From Bacteroidales bacterium (GTDB lineage: Bacteria > Bacteroidota > Bacteroidia > Bacteroidales > B18-G4): DNA of 64,000 nucleotides. The stretch's first letter is position 1. The number at the start of each line of letters is the position of its first letter. Under the pieces are notes generated by a model. The model was not told the DNA's origin and did not search any database. It saw only the letters and a list, made by a program, of their open reading frames with translations. This document shows positions 54,954-62,292 of this stretch, in pieces. A program made the translations under genes and the position numbers. The stretch is from the NCBI GenBank assembly GCA_018401355.1, contig JAGYLD010000002.1, forward strand, positions 1 through 64,000, written 5' to 3'.

Positions 54954-55856
54954 TTAATTCTTCATTTTTATCACATATAGGCAAGATGAATATTTATTTC
55001 CCTTGAAAAAACCTAAAATATTAGACAGGAGGCCAATAAATGGAGCTCTTATATATTTGATTTTAGAGTTTAAATAATTTTCACTTAAAAGGCTTATATA
55101 ATATGAATCGAATATCAGTGGTTTTATTTTATCGATTTCAAGATTGTGATGGCTCAGTAGAATTGATAGTGTTGAATTGGTGAAATGGTGAATATGTCTA
55201 GGCAGGTCAAGAGCTGCCCAATGGTTTTTATAAAATTTAGAATCAAAGGATTCAAAATTTGGAACAGCTATAAAGATTCTTCCGTTCTTTTTTAGGAGCC
55301 GTGTAAATTTGTCTAATAGTTGAGAAGGATCATGGATGTGTTCAAGTACGTGCCACATAGTTATGACGTCAAGACTTCGTTCAGGGATTTTATCCAGATG
55401 GGTTTCGTCAAATAAATCGACAGCGAAATTTTCCTTACAATGTTTTCTTGCATTATCTGAGGGTTCAATTCCTGTTGTATTGAATCCTTTTCTATTCATA
55501 AAAGAAATGAAGTGGCCTGAGCCAGCACCAAAATCAAGCAAAGATGTTCCCTTGCCATATTTTTTTATCCAGGAATATTTCCTTTTTAGTGTATGGTTGC
55601 GAATTGTGAGGTAAAGTTTATTAACCAGTCCCTTGTTTGTGCTGGTATGGGAAATATATTCTTCCGACTGGTAGTATTTTTTAATTTCATCTTGATTTGG
55701 CAGCGGATAGGTTCGTTTAAGTCCGCATTCAATACACTGAGCGACCGAAAAATGTTCATGCGTAAGAAAGTGGTCTTCTGATTTAAGAAGGATACTGAAT
55801 TTTTTACTATCGCAAGATACGCATGGTTCCTGGCAAAAAATTTCTGTCTGTTTCAC
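54954..55856 (-). CDS. Class I SAM-dependent methyltransferase with N-terminal zinc-ribbon
   Basis: A 300-aa protein. An N-terminal zinc-ribbon-like CVSC...CIEC pair (residues about 12-40) precedes a Rossmann methyltransferase domain with the motif SLLDFGAGSGHF and the post-motif DVITMWHVLEHIHDP typical of the Methyltransf_23 group. The substrate is unknown; related proteins act on sugars or lipids. The start is GTG at 55854-55856, chosen because the first cysteine pair is needed and no ATG precedes it. That codon lies inside a parS-like site. Confidence 0.87.
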   Translation of the reverse strand: MKQTEIFCQEPCVSCDSKKFSILLKSEDHFLTHEHFSVAQCIECGLKRTYPLPNQDEIKKYYQSEEYISHTSTNKGLVNKLYLTIRNHTLKRKYSWIKKYGKGTSLLDFGAGSGHFISFMNRKGFNTTGIEPSDNARKHCKENFAVDLFDETHLDKIPERSLDVITMWHVLEHIHDPSQLLDKFTRLLKKNGRIFIAVPNFESFDSKFYKNHWAALDLPRHIHHFTNSTLSILLSHHNLEIDKIKPLIFDSYYISLLSENYLNSKIKYIRAPFIGLLSNILGFFKGNKYSSCLYVIKMKN

Positions 55857-55864
55857 GTGGAACG
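55849..55864. promoter_or_regulatory. parS-like ParB-binding site 1
   Basis: TGTTTCACGTGGAACG differs by only the last base from the classical chromosomal parS consensus TGTTTCACGTGGAACA. An identical copy is at 57748-57763. It covers the GTG start codon of the methyltransferase and lies just after the mnmG stop. No parA or parB gene is in the window. Confidence 0.75.
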
Positions 55865-55867
55865 TTT

Positions 55868-57742
55868 TTATCTGCCCAAATGTACTAACAAAACAGAAAT
55901 ATCAGCAGGAGACACCCCACTTATGCGAGATGCTTGTCCAATCGTTCCAGGTTTAAGTTTAGACAATTTTTCCCTGGCTTCATAAGAAAGGGATTCCAAT
56001 TTATAATAATCAAAATCTGGTTTGAGTTCTATTGCATCAAGTTTAAGTAGTTTATCTGCCATATCCTGCTCTTTTCGGATGTACGTATCATATTTAATCA
56101 GGATTTCTGATTCCTGGATAATGTCATAATTGTCGTTGATTTTTTCGGAGAGGAATTTGTTTAAAGGGGGAGAGTATTTTCTAAGAGTTGAAAATCCTAT
56201 TCCGGGACGTACGAGCATTTGGTTGAGTTTGACTTTTTGTTTTAGAACCGGGTCATTATTATCACTCAGGTATGAATTTATTGATTCCGGGTCGATGCTT
56301 GTTTTTTTGGAAAAATCTATGATATCTTCGATGGCTTCAATTTTATAATTAACCATTTCTTGCCGTTCAGTGGAAGCAAGTCCCAATTTATATGCCAGAG
56401 GGGTTAACCTGATGTCAGCATTATCCTGGCGCAACAATATGCGGTATTCTGCTCGAGAAGTAAACATCCTGTATGGCTCATCGACTCCTTTTGTGATAAG
56501 GTCATCGATGAGGACGCCAATGTATGCATCGGATCTTTTGAGAACAAATGGGTTCTTATTGTTCAATTTGAGGTGGGCATTGATGCCGGCAATCATCCCC
56601 TGGGCTGCAGCCTCTTCATAACCAGTTGTACCATTGATCTGTCCGGAGAAATACAAATTTTCAACCAGTTTGGTTTCGAGGGTATATTTTAATTGTTCAG
56701 GTGGGAAGAAATCATATTCTATTGCATAACCAGGCCTGAAGATCTTTGCATTTTCAAATCCTTCTATTTGTCTGAGGGCTTTTAGTTGAATATGGTCAGG
56801 AAGTGAAGAAGAAAAGCCATTAAGGTAGTATTCGATGGTATTCCATCCCTCTGGTTCAACAAAAAGCTGATGGCTGTCTTTTTGCCAGAAACGGTCTATT
56901 TTGTCTTCGATGGATGGGCAATATCTGGGGCCTATTCCTGATATTCTTCCTGTAAACATTGGAGAATCTTCAAAACCGGTTCTCAGGATATCATGTACCT
57001 TGCTGCTTGTATAAGCCAGGTAGCAGCTGCGTTGTTTTGTAAGATGAGGTGTGTTTATGAAGGAAAATTTTCCAGGATCCTCATCACCAGGTTGTTCTGT
57101 TAATTTTGAAAATTCGATGGTTCTGCCATCAATTCTGACTGGTGTACCGGTCTTCATTCTTGAAACCTGGAATCCCAATTCAATAAGTTGTTCTGTGATT
57201 CCTCCCGAAGGCAATTCTCCTATTCTGCCACCAGAGATTTTTTTTTGCCCTATATGAATGATACCATTCAGGAATGTGCCGTTGGTAAGGATGACTGATT
57301 TTGCAGGAATTTGATGTCCCAGTGATGTATAAACTCCTTTAATATTATTTTTTTCAAGCCAGATCCCTGTAACCATATCCTGATAGAAATCCAATCCGGG
57401 TATTTGCTCAAGTTGGTTTCTCCATTCCATAGAGAACAGCATACGGTCGTTTTGAGCTCTTGGGCTCCACATGGCGGGTCCTTTAGAACGGTTAAGCATT
57501 CGAAACTGTATCATTGTTTTATCAGTAACAATGGCCGACAAACCGCCCAGCGCATCAATTTCCCTGATGATCTGACCTTTGGCAATACCTCCCATGGCAG
57601 GATTACATGACATTTGTGCCATGTTTGCCATGTTCATGGTGATGAGCAAAACCCTGGAACCCAAATTGGCAGCTGATGCTGCCGCTTCACATCCTGCATG
57701 GCCGGCACCAACAACAATAATATCATATTCCTGGAACATCAT
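55868..57742 (-). CDS. mnmG: tRNA uridine-5-carboxymethylaminomethyl enzyme MnmG
   Basis: A 624-aa FAD protein (GidA). The N-terminal dinucleotide motif VVGAGHAGCEAA, the CNPAMGGIAKG block, the GTFLNG block and the C-terminal helical domain ending SRISGVSPADISVLLVHL are diagnostic. With MnmE it modifies U34 of several tRNAs. Two tandem ATGs are present; the first is used here. Both ends are flanked by identical parS-like sites, in line with the origin-proximal gidA location common in bacteria. Confidence 0.97.
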   Translation of the reverse strand: MMFQEYDIIVVGAGHAGCEAAASAANLGSRVLLITMNMANMAQMSCNPAMGGIAKGQIIREIDALGGLSAIVTDKTMIQFRMLNRSKGPAMWSPRAQNDRMLFSMEWRNQLEQIPGLDFYQDMVTGIWLEKNNIKGVYTSLGHQIPAKSVILTNGTFLNGIIHIGQKKISGGRIGELPSGGITEQLIELGFQVSRMKTGTPVRIDGRTIEFSKLTEQPGDEDPGKFSFINTPHLTKQRSCYLAYTSSKVHDILRTGFEDSPMFTGRISGIGPRYCPSIEDKIDRFWQKDSHQLFVEPEGWNTIEYYLNGFSSSLPDHIQLKALRQIEGFENAKIFRPGYAIEYDFFPPEQLKYTLETKLVENLYFSGQINGTTGYEEAAAQGMIAGINAHLKLNNKNPFVLKRSDAYIGVLIDDLITKGVDEPYRMFTSRAEYRILLRQDNADIRLTPLAYKLGLASTERQEMVNYKIEAIEDIIDFSKKTSIDPESINSYLSDNNDPVLKQKVKLNQMLVRPGIGFSTLRKYSPPLNKFLSEKINDNYDIIQESEILIKYDTYIRKEQDMADKLLKLDAIELKPDFDYYKLESLSYEAREKLSKLKPGTIGQASRISGVSPADISVLLVHLGR

Positions 57743-57747
57743 GGTTG

Positions 57748-57763
57748 TGTTTCACGTGGAACG
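57748..57763. promoter_or_regulatory. parS-like ParB-binding site 2
   Basis: TGTTTCACGTGGAACG, identical to site 1, in the 28-base gap between ybeY and mnmG. The two sites are about 1.9 kb apart. Confidence 0.78.
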
Positions 57764-57770
57764 TTATAAA

Positions 57771-58217
57771 TCATTCGGGGAGCAAAGATAGATAATAATC
57801 CTCTTTGGAAGTCATCAGGGTTTTTTCATCCGCCGATTGATCGTCATATCCGGAAAGATGTAATATACCGTGAACAATCAGCCTGGAAACTTCTTCCTGC
57901 AATTTGGTTTTATATTTAAAGGCATTTTCACGTGCTCTGTCTATGCTAATAAAAACATCACCCGAGATTTTATATTCATCCTCGGACAGGTCAAATGTGA
58001 TGATATCGGTATAGGTATCGTGACCAAGGTATTTTTGGTTCATTTCCAATAAATAATCATCATCACAAAAAATGAAATTGATGTTTCCGGATATTTTGTT
58101 TTCGTTGGTAATACAATCTTTTATCCAGGAACGGATGCCCTTTTTATTATTTAAGCGAAATGAAATGTTTTCAGTAAAAAAAAGAATTGTTGGAGTTGCA
58201 TTACCCATATGGATCAT
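57771..58217 (-). CDS. ybeY: Endoribonuclease / rRNA maturation factor YbeY
   Basis: A 148-aa protein with the UPF0054 core: DTYTDIITFDL followed by GDVFISIDRARENA and the metal motif HGILHLSGYDD. The first two histidines are present; the third ligand is Asp where many bacteria have His, a change I recall as common in Bacteroidetes. It acts in 16S rRNA 3'-end processing and ribosome quality control. It lies between the anti-sigma-type gene (14 bases) and mnmG (28 bases). Confidence 0.95.
   Translation of the reverse strand: MIHMGNATPTILFFTENISFRLNNKKGIRSWIKDCITNENKISGNINFIFCDDDYLLEMNQKYLGHDTYTDIITFDLSEDEYKISGDVFISIDRARENAFKYKTKLQEEVSRLIVHGILHLSGYDDQSADEKTLMTSKEDYYLSLLPE
57783..57790 (-). promoter_or_regulatory. 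Candidate -7 element (TATCTTTG) upstream of mnmG
   Basis: The minus-strand sequence TATCTTTG matches TAnnTTTG. It lies at the end of the ybeY coding region, 40 bases before the mnmG ATG, which would place the parS-like site in the mnmG leader. No -33 TTTG is seen. Confidence 0.28.
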
Positions 58218-58231
58218 AGAAAGTACCTTCT

Positions 58232-58693
58232 TCAGGCTTTATGTTTGATCTTATTAAAATATATGTTGAAGTGCTTTTTTCTTTCATCCATAACTTTTTT
58301 GCCAATGCCTTCAATATCGAAGATCATTTCAATGGTTTTTCCCTTATCAATAAAATTTACTTCATCGGTCAGGGTTCGGATAAGATAAATTCCCCGTCCT
58401 TTTTCTTCATTGGTTTCAACCGGACTGGGTATGGCATCAGGATTAAAACCCGATCCTTCATCGGAAATGGTAAACGACAATCCTCTTTGGACTGGATCGA
58501 ATGTTAATGTCACCTTTTTTTCAGGATCATTGTTGTTTCCGTGGACGACTGCATTACGAAAAGCTTCTGTAAGTGATACCAGGATATTACCAAAATGGGT
58601 TTGATCAAGGTTATATTTTTCACTTATTTCCTCTACAAATCCTTCTATGATCGTAATGTTACTGAGATTTGAGTTAATTTTTAATTTTTCCAT
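58232..58693 (-). CDS. Anti-sigma-factor-type serine kinase/ATP-binding protein (RsbW-like)
   Basis: A 153-aa single-domain GHKL ATPase with N-box LTEAFRNAVVHGNN, G1 ISDEGSGFNPDAIP and G2 KGRGIYLIRTL, the arrangement of RsbW/SpoIIAB-like HATPase_c_2 proteins. It has no histidine-acceptor domain. In other phyla these kinases control alternative sigma factors through an anti-sigma antagonist; no antagonist or sigma gene is in the window, so its targets are unknown. It lies between the DUF4175 gene and ybeY. Confidence 0.9.
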   Translation of the reverse strand: MEKLKINSNLSNITIIEGFVEEISEKYNLDQTHFGNILVSLTEAFRNAVVHGNNNDPEKKVTLTFDPVQRGLSFTISDEGSGFNPDAIPSPVETNEEKGRGIYLIRTLTDEVNFIDKGKTIEMIFDIEGIGKKVMDERKKHFNIYFNKIKHKA

Positions 58694-58711
58694 ATGGGTA
58701 AAGTGCTAACT

Positions 58712-61700
58712 TCAGTCCATAAATTTATAAAAATATTGGGTCACTTTCAATTTATAATATGGTCTAAGTTTCGGTGGAATCGTTTTTAATAATTCTGCCT
58801 CCTTTAATTTCATCTGATTATACTCAAAAAGCGTGTCCGGGTTACTAATTTTTGCATTTTTTGCTTCAGTAGATTCTCTTCTTTCTTCTTTTTCTCTTTC
58901 CCTTTCGGCTTTGTCATGCTGTAACAGCCTGGTTACAATATCCTTTTGCCTTTTCATGGTCTCGTCCGTGATAATTTTATTCACCAGTTCCATTTCAGTC
59001 CGTTCCATTTCTTCCATGATTTTCTTCAAACCGGCATCTCCCGATCCGGTTTCACTTTTGAGCTGCTCCATGTATTGCTGTAACTGTCTTCTTAATGCTT
59101 CCTGCTGAGCTGCCATACGTGCAAGTTGCTCGCTCATGGATTGCTTCCCCTGGGATTGATTCTGGTTCTTGCCCTGCTTTAGTTGCTGCAAACTTTGATT
59201 TAATTGCTGTTGGAGTTCGCTCATGGACTTGGGGCTTGGTTTTCCCTTCCCCGGCTTCGGTTTCCCGCTGTTTTTACAGCTGGAGGTAGACATAGACATG
59301 TTTTGCTGCATTTGTTGCATAGCCTCAGACAACAACAAAGCAAGGTTATTGATCGATGTCATTACGTATTGCTGCCTTGAAGTGGCCTGAGGTTTCCTTC
59401 TTTCATTCAAAAATGAAATGGCCTCACCAACATTTTTGTTGATGTCATCAATTTCACGTGTCACAAAAGGCTGAATGGACATTTGACGCTTACTTAAAGC
59501 ATATAATGAGTCTTTTACAATTTCAAGATCATCTTTTAACCTATTCTGGTTTTGAATGAGCTCAGGATAACCCGGATCATTCTTGTCTATGCTGGAAACA
59601 CGATTCATGATCTCTTCCTGGTCAAAAGATAATTGAACAAGATTGTCCAGTATCTGCCTGAGTGCTGCAATATCTTCACCAAGGGATTCCTGGGTCATCA
59701 TTTGCTGCATGCTGAATAAAAAATCAGAAAGTTCCTGCATCTGTTGCGATGCATTTCTCTGAGATTGTGAAGCCTTTTTTCGCTGATTTTTGTCAAGAGA
59801 ATTCATACTGTTTTGCATGTCCTCCTGGATGGCTTCCTCAGATTTATCTGTGTTAATTAAAGGATTGGGTTCCTCAAGTGCCTGGTTCTTTTCATGGAGA
59901 TCATCCAGGTCCTTCCTGAGTTGTTCAAACTTCTTATTCAATTCATCTTGTCGGGAAAGCAATGAATCAGATTTTTCGGCCCTGGAATCAGATTTTTTGG
60001 CCAGCTCTTCCTGTTCTTTGGCCAATTCATTTAGTTTTTCAATGGTTTCAGTTAGCTTTTTGTCAAATTCAAGTTGTTTAAACCACTCAAGGCTACGATC
60101 AAGATCCTCTGATAATTGCTCTGCGTTTTTCTCCATTTTTTCAAGCATCTGATTGACCTTGTCTTTGTCCACCTGATCAAGCATTTCCTGGATATCTTCG
60201 ATCAACTCAATGATATCATCAGTTAAAACCTCGTCCATGAGTTCTTCTAACTGTTTCTGTTTTTCAAGTAACTCTTCGTTCATTTCCCTGAATTGCTTTT
60301 CCCTCTGGTTTTTCTCGAGGTTTTCTTCTTTTACTTTATCAATCTTTTCCTGAAGGCTTTTATGCTGATTGAGTAAATCCTGGATCTGTTGCCGGTCTTC
60401 CCAGGTCAAGGTTTCTTCATTGACCAGTTTTTCCTGCATGCGGTTTATCTGCATTTGCAGTTTCATGGCCTCAGAAATTGATTGCTCCAGGTTTTTCCTG
60501 ATCATTTTATCAGCCTCTTCGGTTGCTTCTTCTATCTCTTCCAGAGACGGCACTTTATAGTACATCACATCGGATCGCGTCATTTTACTGCCGTTTATGC
60601 CATCATTGTCCCAGACCTCAAAATAGTATTCTATCTCCTGGCCAGGTTTCAAATCAAGTAAAGACAAATCAAACTGATGAAAAAATTGATACTGAAGGTT
60701 ATTATTGTCAATTGAAATGGGGTTGTAAACGGCCTCTTCTTTACCAACAAAGGCATAAACAAAATTAAGCTTGTTGAAGCCATAGTCATCCTTTATTAAT
60801 CCCCTGAAATAAAGATTTTTAGTAAATACAGTGTCGTTGAATTTTTCGATGTAAATGCTGGGATAAAGGTCAGGCACTGTATTGATAAAATAGCTTAAGC
60901 TGTCGGGATTTATAAAGTGTTCATTAAAGACGGAAATTGAGTAATTCTGTGGCTTAAAGAGTGACCGGGAATGTTCAAGCACATTGGAGCCCGCTGATCC
61001 TAGAGTGTCGGTCATATCAGGAAACCGGATAATGATGCCACTGGCATCGCGTGTATAAAAATTCCATCTGGCTTTTGTTCCTTCAGGGATCGAAAGATCA
61101 CCGTTATTTTTAAAGGTTTTATCTTGTTTTTTAGTGTAATCAGGGTAATCAAGGGACAATTCAAAATTTAGTATGATGGGTTTAGGCAATACCTTTAATG
61201 CATGTTTTTCAGATAAATAGTCAATGGTTGATAAATGAAATTCAATATCATTTTGCAGGTTTATAAACTCATAACTGAAATTGTTTAAATCGCTTCTGCT
61301 TAACCTGTACCTGGCATTCTGAAATTCAATATAAATATCAGTTGGTATCTCGTCTCCATGCACGTTAACATTCAAAGTAAAGTTTTCCTGCTGAATGGCC
61401 TCAAGCTTCTCATTTGTAATCCTGATCTCATATGGCAAAGCTTTTTCAAAATGCTTATTATAATGGATGATCCTGTATGATGGTTCAGTTAGAAGAGCTG
61501 GTGAAATGAGGAGTATGATGATGGCAATAAGAAGCGGTATTATTGCGTACCTTACATACTTCAAATTGGTCTTAAAGCTTATGGCATTTGAAAATGGCAC
61601 TGGAATAAGACCTGCTGTCCTTTGATCAATGCTCGCATTTATTATTTCATTGCTGACATTATCCTTTGCCAGAATTCTAAGTTGCAGTGTATTAAGAAGT

Positions 61701-62023
61701 TTGTCACTAACTTCAGGGAAATGTTTACCAATGATCAGAGAGGCTTCTTCATTGCTTATTGTTTTCCCTATGCGCAATAACCTAAGCATAGGAAAAACAA
61801 CATAATAGATTAAAATGCAAGCATTTAGCAGTAAATATGAGAAAAAAAGCACAGTTCGTGTACTCTGACCGAAATATCCAAAATATTCTATCAGGGCAGA
61901 AAGCATAGTAAAAACCAGAAATAAAGCCAGAAAAAGAATTACTCCTTTCAGCATCTGATTTTTATAATACTTTGTGATAAATCTTGTTAATTTTTTCTTT
62001 AATATATTGTAATTGCCTGTCAT
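58712..62023 (-). CDS. DUF4175-like large membrane protein with glutamine-rich coiled coils
   Basis: An 1103-aa protein. Three membrane helices lie near the N-terminus (about residues 22-45, 55-80 and 155-180). A beta-rich periplasmic part (about 190-480) follows, then a long coiled coil rich in Glu, Gln and Lys (about 490-760) and a second helical, Met/Gln-rich part (about 770-1050) including KPKPGKGKPSPK. The layout fits the DUF4175 family, common in Bacteroidetes; its role is unknown. The coiled coil suggests an envelope-spanning or scaffolding role. It heads the operon with the anti-sigma-type kinase, ybeY and mnmG. Confidence 0.82.
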   Translation of the reverse strand: MTGNYNILKKKLTRFITKYYKNQMLKGVILFLALFLVFTMLSALIEYFGYFGQSTRTVLFFSYLLLNACILIYYVVFPMLRLLRIGKTISNEEASLIIGKHFPEVSDKLLNTLQLRILAKDNVSNEIINASIDQRTAGLIPVPFSNAISFKTNLKYVRYAIIPLLIAIIILLISPALLTEPSYRIIHYNKHFEKALPYEIRITNEKLEAIQQENFTLNVNVHGDEIPTDIYIEFQNARYRLSRSDLNNFSYEFINLQNDIEFHLSTIDYLSEKHALKVLPKPIILNFELSLDYPDYTKKQDKTFKNNGDLSIPEGTKARWNFYTRDASGIIIRFPDMTDTLGSAGSNVLEHSRSLFKPQNYSISVFNEHFINPDSLSYFINTVPDLYPSIYIEKFNDTVFTKNLYFRGLIKDDYGFNKLNFVYAFVGKEEAVYNPISIDNNNLQYQFFHQFDLSLLDLKPGQEIEYYFEVWDNDGINGSKMTRSDVMYYKVPSLEEIEEATEEADKMIRKNLEQSISEAMKLQMQINRMQEKLVNEETLTWEDRQQIQDLLNQHKSLQEKIDKVKEENLEKNQREKQFREMNEELLEKQKQLEELMDEVLTDDIIELIEDIQEMLDQVDKDKVNQMLEKMEKNAEQLSEDLDRSLEWFKQLEFDKKLTETIEKLNELAKEQEELAKKSDSRAEKSDSLLSRQDELNKKFEQLRKDLDDLHEKNQALEEPNPLINTDKSEEAIQEDMQNSMNSLDKNQRKKASQSQRNASQQMQELSDFLFSMQQMMTQESLGEDIAALRQILDNLVQLSFDQEEIMNRVSSIDKNDPGYPELIQNQNRLKDDLEIVKDSLYALSKRQMSIQPFVTREIDDINKNVGEAISFLNERRKPQATSRQQYVMTSINNLALLLSEAMQQMQQNMSMSTSSCKNSGKPKPGKGKPSPKSMSELQQQLNQSLQQLKQGKNQNQSQGKQSMSEQLARMAAQQEALRRQLQQYMEQLKSETGSGDAGLKKIMEEMERTEMELVNKIITDETMKRQKDIVTRLLQHDKAEREREKEERRESTEAKNAKISNPDTLFEYNQMKLKEAELLKTIPPKLRPYYKLKVTQYFYKFMD

Positions 62024-62100
62024 TCAACTAACCAAAATTAAAACTTACACGTTATTAAGAAACTAACGATGGATAAATCTTGTTATTTCTATATAAGTAA

Positions 62101-62108
62101 CAAATATA
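62101..62108 (-). promoter_or_regulatory. Candidate -7 element (TATATTTG) upstream of the DUF4175 gene
   Basis: The minus-strand sequence TATATTTG matches TAnnTTTG, 78 bases before the ATG at 62023. A -33 TTTG is not found at the normal distance. Confidence 0.32.
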
Positions 62109-62146
62109 CAGGATAATATTCTTTGCACTCATTAATAAACATTCCA

Positions 62147-62276
62147 ATGAAGAACTTTCTTACCCTCGCATTTTCCCTTTTATTTTTTTCATCTGTTTAA
62201 TGCCCAATATGCTGTACATGATCAAGATCATCAATACAGAAGACATTTATCCAAGAAAACTGTGATTAAAAGATAG
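62147..62276 (+). pseudogene. Frameshifted remnant of a small exported protein
   Basis: The ATG at 62147 opens with MKNFLTLAFSLLFF and meets a stop after 17 codons. Removing one T from the seven-T run at 62183-62189 joins it to a frame reading HLFNAQYA-VHDQDHQYRRHL and ending at 62276. The joined product is a near-perfect signal peptide with an NAQYA cleavage region plus about 20 residues. It looks like the 5' remnant of a secreted-protein gene, or a sequencing slip in the homopolymer. No homologue is recognised. Confidence 0.35.
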
Positions 62277-62292
62277 GTCAGGATAATCCTTT

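Noticed and set aside
59453-59466. Third parS-like site (TTTCACGTGTCACA)
   Set aside because: Only one half matches the consensus, and it lies within the DUF4175 coding region. Similar half matches at about 57930 and 40113 are also too weak.
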